Position numbers and translations under genes: made by a program. The notes under the pieces were generated by a model that was not told the origin of the DNA, ran no database searches, and saw nothing but the letters and a program-made list of their open reading frames with translations. A stretch of DNA of 64,000 nt. It comes from Bacteroidales bacterium (lineage in GTDB: Bacteria > Bacteroidota > Bacteroidia > Bacteroidales > P3). Of this stretch, positions 7,188-15,539 are shown piece after piece (positions within the stretch are counted from its first letter, which is position 1; the number at the start of each line of letters is the position of its first letter). The stretch covers positions 1 to 64,000 of the forward strand of contig JAFZXE010000020.1 of assembly GCA_017616895.1 (NCBI GenBank), written 5' to 3'.

Positions 7188-9113
7188 ATGAAAAAACCAA
7201 TAAGCTATATACAGAGTTCCTTGTCCACCAGGCTTAGCCTACTGATAGTGATTTTCTCCGCAGCTATACTTGTGGCGTCGCTGGGCTTTATGTTCAATGT
7301 CTCAAGTCAAGCCATACGACAAGAGGCCATCAGCCGCGCCACACAGAGCCTTGAGAGCACAGCCCTCCGTGTGCAGGGCATCCTTGACCACGTGAAGGTG
7401 GCTACCGACAACACTGATTGGCTCATCACACGCCATCTGGATGGACCGGATTCAATGTTTGTATATTCAAGCCGCATCCTAGAGAACAACCCAGACCTCA
7501 ATGGATGTTCTATCGCTTTTGAACCCGACTTCTTCAAAGAAAAAGGCCGATGGTTCTCAGCCTACTCGCTCAACGACCACGGAACAATAAAGACAACGCA
7601 AGAAGGGAACCCGTACTACGAGTATTTCTACATGGACTGGTACCAGCTTTGCAAGCTGCTTGACCGACCAGTATGGACAGAGCCTTTCACAGACTACAAT
7701 CCAGAAGGTATCTATTCGCCGGAAATGATAACCTCATACTGCAAGCCTATCAAGGATCGCGATGGTAACTTCATCGGCACCATATCTGTCGATCTCTCGC
7801 TAAACTGGCTCTCGCAGACCATCTCCGCCGTAAAACCCTACCCCAACTCATACAGCATTATGATAGGTAGAGGCGGCACCTACTTTGTACATCCCGACAC
7901 CAATAAATTGTTCTACCAAACCATCTTCACAGAAACACTCGAGCATGAAGACACGGCACTGGTGTCACTGGGTCACGCAATGCAGAACGGCGAAGAGGGC
8001 ATGAAACAGTTGAAAATCGACGGCGAGAAGTGCTATGTGTTCTACAAGCCACTTGGAGAGACAGGATGGAGCACCGCTATCGTCTGCCCAGAGAGCGACA
8101 TCTTCGGAAGCTTTAACCGGATGAAGATATCCATTATGCTGGCTGTGGGAGCCGGGCTGCTTCTGTTGCTGCTTGCAAGTATTCGCATAATAACCCGCGA
8201 ACTGAAACCGTTGAAATTGTTGGCCAGCCAAGCTGAGACCATCGCGAGCGGAAACTTCGAAAAAGCGTTGCCCGATAGCAACCGCTCTGACGAAATAGGC
8301 CAGTTGAGCCACTCGTTCAAAGATATGCAACATTCGCTCATCACCTATATTGACGAGCTCAAGATGACCACTGCGCAGAAAGCCTCGATTGAGAACGAAC
8401 TCAAGGTGGCGAGCGACATACAGATGAGCATGTTGCCACGAATCTTCCCCGCATTTCCTAACCGCAAGGACATAGACCTCTATGCCTGCATGACCCCTGC
8501 TAAGGAGGTGGGTGGCGACCTATACGACTTCTTTGTACAGGACGAACGGCTCTACTTCTGCATCGGCGACGTCAGCGGCAAGGGAATACCTGCAAGCTTG
8601 TTCATGGCAGTGACACGCAACCTATTCCGCATCGTGGCCCAACAAGGACACTCACCTGCCGAGATTGCCCAGCAGATAAACACCATACTCTCACATGAAA
8701 ACGATCAGAACATGTTTGTCACTATGTTCATCGGCTGCGCTGACCTGAGGACAGGACACCTAGACTACTGCAACTGTGGACATAACGCACCGCTGCTCGA
8801 CAACTTGTTTATGGATGTCAAGAACACTAACTTCCCACTCGGAGTATTGGAGGGAGCCTCGTTTGTCGGTGAAAGCATCGATGACATACGCGACCGCCAG
8901 CTGCTGCTATACACCGATGGCCTCAACGAGGCCGAGAATCCGCAGAAGAAGTTATTTGGCGAAAAGCGGGTCATCGATACCTTGAATGGCGCGCAGAATA
9001 TGGACTCCAAGGCCATTATCCTTATGTTACAAGATGCTGTCGAGCGACACCGCGACGGCGCAGTTCCCAACGACGACTTGACTCTGCTTTGTTTGAAGGT
9101 CAATAAAGTCTAA
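7188..9113 (+). CDS. membrane sensor phosphatase: Cache-like, HAMP and SpoIIE/PP2C domains
   Basis: 641 residues. A transmembrane helix (about 17-37) is followed by a periplasmic region of about 270 residues with a Cache-like pattern (YYEYFYMDWYQLCKL, then VWTEPFTDYNPEGIYSPEM and GTISVDLSLNWLS). A second membrane helix (about 313-335), a HAMP segment (ITRELKPLKLLASQAETIAS) and a SpoIIE/RsbU-type PP2C phosphatase follow: EVGGDLYDFF, IGDVSGKGIPASLFMA, CGHNAPLL, LYTDGLNEAEN and NDDLTLLCL carry the metal-binding aspartates. Such proteins dephosphorylate a STAS-domain antagonist when they sense a signal; that partner is encoded at 11311-11613. Position between binding protein and permease suggests it reads the same ligand or the binding protein itself (inference). 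Confidence 0.93.
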   Translation: MKKPISYIQSSLSTRLSLLIVIFSAAILVASLGFMFNVSSQAIRQEAISRATQSLESTALRVQGILDHVKVATDNTDWLITRHLDGPDSMFVYSSRILENNPDLNGCSIAFEPDFFKEKGRWFSAYSLNDHGTIKTTQEGNPYYEYFYMDWYQLCKLLDRPVWTEPFTDYNPEGIYSPEMITSYCKPIKDRDGNFIGTISVDLSLNWLSQTISAVKPYPNSYSIMIGRGGTYFVHPDTNKLFYQTIFTETLEHEDTALVSLGHAMQNGEEGMKQLKIDGEKCYVFYKPLGETGWSTAIVCPESDIFGSFNRMKISIMLAVGAGLLLLLLASIRIITRELKPLKLLASQAETIASGNFEKALPDSNRSDEIGQLSHSFKDMQHSLITYIDELKMTTAQKASIENELKVASDIQMSMLPRIFPAFPNRKDIDLYACMTPAKEVGGDLYDFFVQDERLYFCIGDVSGKGIPASLFMAVTRNLFRIVAQQGHSPAEIAQQINTILSHENDQNMFVTMFIGCADLRTGHLDYCNCGHNAPLLDNLFMDVKNTNFPLGVLEGASFVGESIDDIRDRQLLLYTDGLNEAENPQKKLFGEKRVIDTLNGAQNMDSKAIILMLQDAVERHRDGAVPNDDLTLLCLKVNKV

Positions 9114-9128
9114 TAGCTCGAAGGCACT

Positions 9129-9785
9129 ATGTTTAAGCAATCGTTATACACCATTTTTATAGAAGACAACCGCTGGTTGCTTCTGCTGCAGGGCCTTTGG
9201 GCCACTGTGGTGATTACGTTGCTATCCCTTGCCTTCGGCACATTGCTTGGAGGTTGCGTTTATTTTGCCACCCGTAACCGACGCCATTGGCTGCGTAACG
9301 TTGCAAAGTGGTACCGCGTCATAGTACGTGGAACCCCTCTCATGGTGCTCCTGCTGTTGTTCTATTACGTAGTGCTGCGAGGGTCTGGAGGAATTTGGGC
9401 GGCAATAATCGCCTTTTCTCTCAACTTCTCCAACTTTGCCTGCAGTATCATACAGTCGTCCATCGACTCCGTTGGACGAGGTCAGATTGAAGCCGGTCGC
9501 GCCCTTGGATTGAACCGCATACAGATACTGCGGTATATTATTGCGCCACAAGCACTACGCAATGCCTTGCCTGCATATAAATTCCAAGCAGTGTCATTGG
9601 TGAAAGGCACCTCGGTTGTAGGATATGTCGCCATTGTGGACCTTGCCCAAGCCACCGAAGCAATACGCACAGGCACTGGTATGTCACTGCTACCCCTTGT
9701 TGTCGTCACAGCCATATACTTCATGCTGGCTTGGATGCTGAACAAATTGTTGGACACCTTAGTAAAATCCGCCAGCCAGATATGA
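9129..9785 (+). CDS. amino-acid-type ABC transporter permease (HisM family)
   Basis: 218 residues, inner-membrane permease. Several hydrophobic helices are visible (about 20-45, 60-85, 90-112, 150-170, 188-212). The EAA loop that contacts the ATPase is clear: IEAGRALGLNRIQILRYIIA. This motif and the GTPLMVLLLLFYY segment are typical of the HisM/GlnP polar amino-acid uptake family. Only one permease gene is present, so a homodimer is likely. The stop codon overlaps the start of the ATPase gene (ATGA), indicating coupled translation. Confidence 0.92.
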   Translation: MFKQSLYTIFIEDNRWLLLLQGLWATVVITLLSLAFGTLLGGCVYFATRNRRHWLRNVAKWYRVIVRGTPLMVLLLLFYYVVLRGSGGIWAAIIAFSLNFSNFACSIIQSSIDSVGRGQIEAGRALGLNRIQILRYIIAPQALRNALPAYKFQAVSLVKGTSVVGYVAIVDLAQATEAIRTGTGMSLLPLVVVTAIYFMLAWMLNKLLDTLVKSASQI

Positions 9786-10867
9786 TTACCGCCAGCCATA
9801 TCAGCAAGACCATCACGCTGCCCAACGGACGGCGGATCAATATCCTCAACGACGTGAATTTCCATATTGAGCGTGGCGAGGTGGTAAGCATCATCGGTCC
9901 CTCGGGTTCCGGCAAAAGCACACTGCTCCGCTCACTCAACCTCTTAGACCCGCCCACTTCGGGTAGCATCAGTGTTGAGGGTGAGGATATATTGGCTTCG
10001 GGCTATCCCCGCCAACGGCTGCACCAGCGCATGGGTATGGTATTCCAACAATTTAACCTTTTCCCACATCTCACTGTGTTGGAGAATGTGATGTTGGCTC
10101 CCATGAAGGTTCTGAACATACCTCGCGAAGAAGCCGAAAACCTTGCCATCGAGATGCTACGCAAGGTAAGCTTGTCGGAACGAGCAACGCAGATGCCGAA
10201 CACACTCTCAGGTGGGCAGCAGCAGCGTACCGCTATTGCGCGGTGTTTGGCCATGCAGCCTGACATCATACTCTTCGACGAGCCCACTTCGGCACTCGAT
10301 CCCACAATGGTTGGCGAGGTACAAGGAGTCGTAAGGCTATTGGCACAGGAGAAGATGACGATGCTTATCGTGACGCACAACATGCGATTTGCTCACGACA
10401 TTGCCTCACGAACATTCTATATGCACGAAGGAACCATCCTTGAAGACGACACCCCTGGCAAGATATTCAACCAACCGCAGCATGCGGAGACCAAAGCCTT
10501 CGTACAGCGTATTCACAAGCTGGTGTTCGATGTTGAAAACCAGAATTTCGACTTCTACGACATGATGTCGCAGATACGTCAATACTGCATCCGTTTTGCC
10601 ATCCCTGAGCAGATGAACACGATTACGCACATAGTAGAGGAGATGATTCTGCTGCTGTCTGCATACGACAACCCGTTCCATATTGAGGTGAACCACGGCG
10701 AAATCTCAGGACAGACATCTGTCGTTATCCTTCACCGTGGCGAGACAATCTCGCCTCTTGACAAATCCGATGTTGACGAGTTGGCGGTAATGATTATCCG
10801 CGGCATGAGCAAAGAGATTACCACCGAACAGACCCCTGATGGAATACAATTGACATTCACGATATAA
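9782..10867 (+). CDS. ABC transporter ATPase (GlnQ-like) with an additional C-terminal domain
   Basis: 361 residues, about 115-120 longer than GlnQ/HisP proteins. Walker A is GPSGSGKST (39-47), the signature is LSGGQQQRTAIARCLA, and Walker B with D-loop is IILFDEPTSALDP; all look active. From about residue 240 an extra domain follows (LVFDVENQNFDFYDMMSQIR, then MNTITHIVEEMILLLSA and VVILHRGETISPL). Its alpha/beta pattern faintly recalls the GHKL fold of the RsbW-like protein encoded next, but the ATP-binding N and G boxes are not evident; this is a guess. The ATG at 9782 overlaps the permease stop; an upstream in-frame ATG exists but would overlap the permease deeply. Confidence 0.9.
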   Translation: MITASHISKTITLPNGRRINILNDVNFHIERGEVVSIIGPSGSGKSTLLRSLNLLDPPTSGSISVEGEDILASGYPRQRLHQRMGMVFQQFNLFPHLTVLENVMLAPMKVLNIPREEAENLAIEMLRKVSLSERATQMPNTLSGGQQQRTAIARCLAMQPDIILFDEPTSALDPTMVGEVQGVVRLLAQEKMTMLIVTHNMRFAHDIASRTFYMHEGTILEDDTPGKIFNQPQHAETKAFVQRIHKLVFDVENQNFDFYDMMSQIRQYCIRFAIPEQMNTITHIVEEMILLLSAYDNPFHIEVNHGEISGQTSVVILHRGETISPLDKSDVDELAVMIIRGMSKEITTEQTPDGIQLTFTI

Positions 10868-10883
10868 CTATCTATATATCACA

Positions 10884-11306
10884 ATGAATACTTTAGATGA
10901 ACATAGCCTCACGCTGCCAAATAATGTGGAATTTATCCCACAATTGGCCGCTTTTATCGAGGAGGTGACGGAGAGCCACGGTATAGCCCCCTCCGTAACG
11001 ATGAGCATCAACCTCGCCCTTGAGGAGGCGGTAGTCAATGTAATGAACTACGCCTATCCAGAAGGCTCTTTCGGCGAAATCGACATCTCGGTTTCATTCA
11101 GCGACGGCTCCATCACTTTTACCATCAAAGACTCGGGGAAACCCTTCGACCCGACTAAGGTTTCCGTCCCCGACACCTCGCTTTCCGCAGAGGAGCGTCC
11201 CATCGGAGGACTTGGGATATACTTGGTGCGCGAACTGATGGACGAGGTCTCCTATTGCTACGAAAACAACCACAATATTCTCACATTAAAAAAGAAAATA
11301 CAATAA
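10884..11306 (+). CDS. RsbW/SpoIIAB-like anti-sigma-type serine kinase
   Basis: 140 residues, a single GHKL (HATPase_c_2) domain. The N-box is NLALEEAVVNVMNYAYP (43-59), the G1 box IKDSGKPFDP, and the G2 region GGLGIYLVREL; all ATP-binding motifs are present. By family, it should phosphorylate the STAS protein encoded 4 bp downstream and bind a target that is released when the STAS protein is dephosphorylated. In Bacillus the target is a sigma factor; no sigma factor gene lies in this window, so the target here is unknown. Confidence 0.92.
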   Translation: MNTLDEHSLTLPNNVEFIPQLAAFIEEVTESHGIAPSVTMSINLALEEAVVNVMNYAYPEGSFGEIDISVSFSDGSITFTIKDSGKPFDPTKVSVPDTSLSAEERPIGGLGIYLVRELMDEVSYCYENNHNILTLKKKIQ

Positions 11307-11310
11307 CGAT

Positions 11311-11613
11311 ATGAATACAACCATTAAAGAAGTGAACGGCGAACTCTATGCCGTACTTGACGGTCGTCTTGACACCGCCGCAGCAGCCCAAACGGAAAAA
11401 GAGATTCAACCTTTGTTCAACAGCGAAGGGAAGAATGTGGTGCTAGACTGCAACGCACTGCAGTATATATCGTCCAGTGGCTTGCGCCTCTTCCTCGGCG
11501 TACTCAAATCAGTCAAGGCCAAAGGGGCTCATGTGTATATTACCGGCATGAGCGACGACATCCGGAATGTGTTCGCCATGACGGGATTCACTAATCTTTT
11601 TGAGTTCAGATAG
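11311..11613 (+). CDS. STAS-domain anti-anti-sigma-type antagonist (RsbV/SpoIIAA-like)
   Basis: 100 residues. A single STAS domain with the core VLDCNALQYISSSGLRLFLG at residues 44-63; Ser55 aligns with the serine phosphorylated in SpoIIAA (SSGL motif). It should cycle between a phosphorylated form made by the RsbW-like kinase and a free form made by the SpoIIE-type phosphatase of the same operon. It is the last gene of the operon; an inverted repeat covers its stop codon (11605-11628). Confidence 0.93.
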   Translation: MNTTIKEVNGELYAVLDGRLDTAAAAQTEKEIQPLFNSEGKNVVLDCNALQYISSSGLRLFLGVLKSVKAKGAHVYITGMSDDIRNVFAMTGFTNLFEFR

Positions 11614-11628
11614 TCTCGACTATCTGAA
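11605..11628. terminator. inverted repeat over the STAS gene stop codon
   Basis: TTCAGATAG (11605-11613) and CTATCTGAA (11620-11628) form a 9-bp stem with a 6-nt loop. It lies between convergent genes but has no T-tract on either side, so termination is only a possible role. Confidence 0.45.
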
Positions 11629-11663
11629 TATTCAGAGGACACAGACAAAAACGACATCGACCA

Positions 11664-12149
11664 CTATACGATAAGGTCGGCGAGTGTGCCTTTGGCGGCA
11701 CGCAATAAATCTTGCGGTGCAATGTGGAACTGCAGACCTCGCTGGCCGGCACTACAATAGATTGTGTCGTAGTCGATTAGCGTCAGGTGAAACCATGTGG
11801 GCAACGGTTTCTTCATGCCGATAGGCGAGCAACCGCCACGGATGTAACCCGTCAATGGCAGCAGTTCCTTGACGTGAATCATCTCCACCTTCTTGTTGCC
11901 TGTCACCTTGGCAGCTTTCTTGAGATCTACCTCCTCGGCTCCTGGGACGACGCAGACGAACAAACCAGACTTGTCGCCCCGCAGCACCAATGTCTTGAAA
12001 AGCCGCTCAATAGGTTGTCCCAACTGCTCAGCAATATGAGCAGCACCGAGGTCGTTCTCATCCACCTCGTATGGGATAAGCTCATAGGCTATCTTCAGCT
12101 GATCAAGCAGCCGAGCCGCATTTGTCTTTTTGGCACCCTTATCTGCCAT
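11664..12149 (-). CDS. ybaK: Cys-tRNA(Pro)/Cys-tRNA(Cys) deacylase, YbaK/EbsC family
   Basis: 161 residues, a single YbaK/aminoacyl-tRNA-editing domain of normal length. It hydrolyses mischarged tRNA, mainly Cys-tRNA(Pro), in trans. Family features are KTNAARLLDQLKIAYELIPY at the N-terminus, LVLRGDKSGLFVCVVPGAEEV in the middle and the GGCSPIGMKKPLP loop, which in YbaK carries the substrate-binding Gly-x-x-Ser-Pro. It is transcribed towards the end of the partner-switch operon. A minus-strand TATTTTTG (12206-12213) is a plausible -7 element. Confidence 0.93.
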   Translation of the reverse strand: MADKGAKKTNAARLLDQLKIAYELIPYEVDENDLGAAHIAEQLGQPIERLFKTLVLRGDKSGLFVCVVPGAEEVDLKKAAKVTGNKKVEMIHVKELLPLTGYIRGGCSPIGMKKPLPTWFHLTLIDYDTIYCSAGQRGLQFHIAPQDLLRAAKGTLADLIV

Positions 12150-12205
12150 AACATACTATTATATAATGAGTAAGATTGTATTTCATCATGTCCAGTGTAC
12201 GCTTA

Positions 12206-12213
12206 CAAAAATA
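12206..12213 (-). promoter_or_regulatory. possible -7 element TATTTTTG for ybaK
   Basis: On the minus strand this matches TAnnTTTG, 57 bp upstream of the ybaK start. No clear -33 TTTG at the right spacing. Confidence 0.5.
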
Positions 12214-12542
12214 CGAAACTTTGGAGAATTGAATAATTTTGCATATAAATTACCATACGAGATTGAAACACCATTACAACTTTCTAAAACCACAACGTTA
12301 TTTTTGAAAAAACAGAACCGACAAACGGAAATATGTTGCAACGAAAAAAGATTGGAAAAGACTCCAAGACAGACGAAACACCCCAAAAGTTATATATTTT
12401 CACCTCCTCATTTGTGGGATAAAATAAAAACGTATTTGTTTTTCATCCCTAAATAGTGATTTTAACATCAAATTTGGCATATTTTATCACAAATCACCTG
12501 TTTTTTCATCACTTTTTCATGGTACGAAGCATTTTGAGGGTG

Positions 12543-12550
12543 TACTTTTG
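12543..12550 (+). promoter_or_regulatory. -7 element TACTTTTG, likely promoter of the acyl-CoA ligase
   Basis: Perfect TAnnTTTG match, about 370 bp upstream of the ligase start. No better match was seen nearer the gene. If used, the 62-bp repeats below are part of the untranslated leader. The rest of 12214-12600 is AT-rich with no recognisable gene. Confidence 0.5.
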
Positions 12551-12582
12551 CAAAAATTTTTAAAGACAGTCGCCGTGATTGG

Positions 12583-12880
12583 AGAGATGGATATTGAGTT
12601 ATGTGAGGTAGTGGGGAGGTTGGCATTGAGGTCGGGGCGATGGATATTGAGTTACGTGGGGCGATGTTGAGATTTGCGAGGTTGGCATTGAGGTCGGGGC
12701 GATGGATATTGAGTTACGAGGGGCGATGTTGAGATTTGCGAGGTTGGCATTGAGGTCGGGGAGGTAATTATTGAGTTGCGAGAGATGGTGGTGAGGTCGA
12801 GGAAATTGGCATTAAGGCTGGGGAGGTCGCTTGAGGTTTGAGAGGTTGGCTTTGAGGTTTGAGAGTTAAAAAAGTTGATA
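12583..12880. repeat. C-poor, G/T-rich tandem repeat with a 62-bp period
   Basis: The block starting GAGGTTGGCATTGAGGTCGG occurs at 12616, 12678 and 12740, a constant 62-bp spacing; the first two intervals are almost identical over the whole unit. Degenerate short versions (GAGGTTGGC, GAGGTTTGAGAG) continue to about 12880. The plus strand is very poor in C. No plausible gene overlaps it. Confidence 0.85.
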
Positions 12881-12921
12881 ATAATAATTAATAGGAACAT
12901 AAATTAAAAATACATACGATA

Positions 12922-14583
12922 ATGTACACAGAATTTGACCATTATTTTGTAAGACTACAAAACTCTATTGACAAAAACTGGGATAGCGAAGCGCTGTGCG
13001 ACTACCGAGGCAAGTCGATGACTTTCGGACAGATGGCCACCAGCATCGCCCAGATACACACCTTTTTTGAGACGGCAGGCATAAAGAAAGACGACCACAT
13101 CGCGCTGTGCGCGAAGAACTGTGCCAGCTGGGCTCTGTCGTTCATCTCGGTAGCGAGCTACGAGACAGTGGTCGTACCGATTCTTGTCGATTTCAAACCC
13201 GACAGCGTACAAAAGCTGGTGACCCACTCGGACTCGATACTGCTCATGACCGACAAGGACACCTGGAAGAAGCTGGACATCAACGAGATGCCGGCTTTGA
13301 GAGCTGTAATTAACATTGAAAACACGGAACTGCTTTACTGCAACGACGAAACGATAAAAGCTGCTCACGAAAACCTTGTAGAGAACTTCAAGAAGAAATA
13401 TCCCAACGGGTTTGAAAAGAAAGACGTGAAGGCGATACTTCCGACCGACAACATGGACAACCTGTCGGTGATCAACTACACCTCCGGCTCGACCGGCGAC
13501 CCGAAGGGAGTGATGCTGACACACCGCTCGCTGAGCGCAGGCATCGACTACGGCCACAGACACATACCCGTGCTGCCCGGCGACCACATGGTGAGCATGC
13601 TGCCTATGGCTCATATCTACGGATTGGCGTTCGAATTCCTCTATCCCCTATCGGGCGGAGCCACAATACATTACCTTGGCAAGAGTCCCTCTCCCACCCT
13701 GCTGTTGCAGGCGATGAAGGACGTGCGCCCGTACCTTATCTGCACGGTGCCGCTGGTGATGGAGAAGATATACAAAGCATCGCTGAAGCCAGCTCTGAGC
13801 AAACCCATCATGAAGGTCCTGACGAAGATACCGGGGCTCAACACAGTGATATACAACAAGGTGAGAGAGAAACTGGACGGTGCCTTCGGCGGCAGAGTGC
13901 GCATGTACATCATGGGCGGAGCTCCGCTGAATCCCGAAGTGGAAGACTGCTTCAGAAAGATAAAACTGCACTACACAGTAGGTTACGGCATGACCGAGGC
14001 GTCGCCGCTTCTGGCATACGAAGATTGGCGCTACTACGCAAAACATTCGTGCGGAAAATCGGTTGACTGCGGTATGGCCCGTATCGACTCGGCCGACCCG
14101 ACCAAGATCGTTGGAGAAATTCAAGCCAAGGGTTCCAACATCTGCAAAGGATACTACAAGAATGAGAAGGCCACGAAGGAACTGTTTACCGAAGACGGCT
14201 ATATGCACACCGGCGACCTCGGCTTGATTGACAAAAACGGCAACATCTTCATCAAAGGACGCAGCAAGAACATGATACTGTCGGCCAACGGTCAGAACAT
14301 CTACCCCGAAGAGGTGGAGGCTGTGGTGAACAACCAGGAGTACGTAGCCGAGTCGGTGCTGGTCGATCGTGAAGGCAAGCTGGTGGCGTTGGTGTATCTG
14401 AATGCCGATTCGATGAAGAGAGACGGCATCGGATATGAACAGATAGAAACCGTGAGGACAAACATCCTCGAGGGAGCCAACGAGTCGCTGCCGGCATATA
14501 GCAAGATAGCCAAGGTTGAGCTGAGAGACGAGCCGTTTGAGAAGACTCCTAAGATGAGCATCAAACGCTTCCTGTACAATTAA
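12922..14583 (+). CDS. AMP-forming acyl-CoA synthetase (long-chain fatty acid--CoA ligase type)
   Basis: 553 residues. Activates a carboxylic acid, probably a fatty acid, to its CoA thioester through an acyl-adenylate. The AMP-binding P-loop is INYTSGSTGDPKGVMLTHRS, followed by YGMTEASPLL (A5 motif), GYMHTGDLGLIDKNGNIFIK (A7) and KTPKMSIKRFLYN, whose Lys near the C-terminus is the usual catalytic one. Length is within the family's range. Single gene followed by a good terminator; its leader contains the 62-bp repeats. Chain-length preference is not deducible. Confidence 0.92.
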   Translation: MYTEFDHYFVRLQNSIDKNWDSEALCDYRGKSMTFGQMATSIAQIHTFFETAGIKKDDHIALCAKNCASWALSFISVASYETVVVPILVDFKPDSVQKLVTHSDSILLMTDKDTWKKLDINEMPALRAVINIENTELLYCNDETIKAAHENLVENFKKKYPNGFEKKDVKAILPTDNMDNLSVINYTSGSTGDPKGVMLTHRSLSAGIDYGHRHIPVLPGDHMVSMLPMAHIYGLAFEFLYPLSGGATIHYLGKSPSPTLLLQAMKDVRPYLICTVPLVMEKIYKASLKPALSKPIMKVLTKIPGLNTVIYNKVREKLDGAFGGRVRMYIMGGAPLNPEVEDCFRKIKLHYTVGYGMTEASPLLAYEDWRYYAKHSCGKSVDCGMARIDSADPTKIVGEIQAKGSNICKGYYKNEKATKELFTEDGYMHTGDLGLIDKNGNIFIKGRSKNMILSANGQNIYPEEVEAVVNNQEYVAESVLVDREGKLVALVYLNADSMKRDGIGYEQIETVRTNILEGANESLPAYSKIAKVELRDEPFEKTPKMSIKRFLYN

Positions 14584-14628
14584 TCAAGATCAATAGTCCC
14601 TATTGATAAACGCGTGTGTTTCAAGGAG

Positions 14629-14656
14629 CCCGCACTTCGAAAGGAGTGCGGGTTTT
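14629..14656 (+). terminator. rho-independent terminator after the acyl-CoA ligase
   Basis: CCCGCACT and AGTGCGGG form an 8-bp GC-rich stem with an 8-nt loop, followed by TTTT. Confidence 0.8.
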
Positions 14657-14689
14657 CTGGTTGTATTTGACGTAGTCAACGAAAATAAC

Positions 14690-14697
14690 TACCTTTG
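14690..14697 (+). promoter_or_regulatory. -7 element TACCTTTG for the biotin ligase gene
   Basis: Matches TAnnTTTG; a TTTG at 14665-14668 lies 21 bp upstream, the usual Bacteroidota -33 spacing. Confidence 0.75.
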
Positions 14698-14760
14698 TAA
14701 GTCCCAAACGAAAGATACGGCTGGAGGAAAAACGATTATTATCAATATCATAGCTGAAGT

Positions 14761-15513
14761 ATGAAGCTGATGGAATTTGCGGAGTTGGAGTCAACCAACG
14801 GATACTGCGAGGGGTTGAATCTGCGGAGCGTGGAGGAGTTTACTACCGTGTGGGCGCACAGACAGACGGCTGGTCGCGGACAGCGTGGGAACCGATGGGA
14901 GAGCGAAGGAGAGAAGAACCTGACGTTCAGCGTGGTGCTACACCCCACATTCCTGCCGGCAGCGCGGCAATACGAGCTTACGAAGGCACTGTCGCTGGGG
15001 GTGAGTGACTGGGTGGCGGAAGAGCTTGGCGGAGGAGAATGCAGAGTTCAGATAAAGTGGCCGAACGATATCTACGTGGATGGAAAGAAGATATGCGGGA
15101 TGCTGATAGAGAACAAGATTGGGGAGCGGTACGAGACGGCGGTGTGTGGAATCGGTGTAAACGTGAACCAGACGGAATTCGGCGAGGGTGCACCCAACGC
15201 CACATCACTGAAGTTGCTGACGGACAAGGAATACGAGCTGAGAGGAATGCTGGAGAGACTGCTGGAGAGATTGAGGCAGCGGTATGAGGAGTTAGCGGAC
15301 AGCAGGCATCAGGCAGCAGACAACATTGAGAGGGAATATCTGGGACGGCTGATGAATTTGGGGAAGGAATGCGGATATATCTACAAAGGGAAGCGGATTC
15401 GGGCGACCATCACGGGGGTGTCGCGTTGGGGTCACCTACAACTCACAACAAGCGAAGGAGAGAAGATTGAGTGCGGGATGAAGGAGATTGAGTTGGAGGT
15501 TAAAAAGGTTTGA
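14761..15513 (+). CDS. birA: biotin--[acetyl-CoA carboxylase] ligase
   Basis: 250 residues. Transfers biotin via biotinyl-AMP to the carrier lysine of biotin-dependent carboxylases. The biotin/AMP-binding loop appears as HRQTAGRGQRGNRWESEGEK (residues about 37-56), followed by KWPNDIYVDGKKICGMLIE and the small C-terminal SH3-like domain. There is no N-terminal helix-turn-helix, so this is a group I ligase without repressor function. It stands alone between a terminator and a convergent gene. Confidence 0.95.
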   Translation: MKLMEFAELESTNGYCEGLNLRSVEEFTTVWAHRQTAGRGQRGNRWESEGEKNLTFSVVLHPTFLPAARQYELTKALSLGVSDWVAEELGGGECRVQIKWPNDIYVDGKKICGMLIENKIGERYETAVCGIGVNVNQTEFGEGAPNATSLKLLTDKEYELRGMLERLLERLRQRYEELADSRHQAADNIEREYLGRLMNLGKECGYIYKGKRIRATITGVSRWGHLQLTTSEGEKIECGMKEIELEVKKV

Positions 15514-15539
15514 AAGGTTTAAAAGGTTTAATGTTTGCC

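Noticed and set aside
12583-12900. Minus-strand open frame of 82 codons through the 62-bp repeat
   Set aside because: Ser/Thr/Gln-rich peptide produced by the repeat; no start context and opposite to the adjacent gene's leader.
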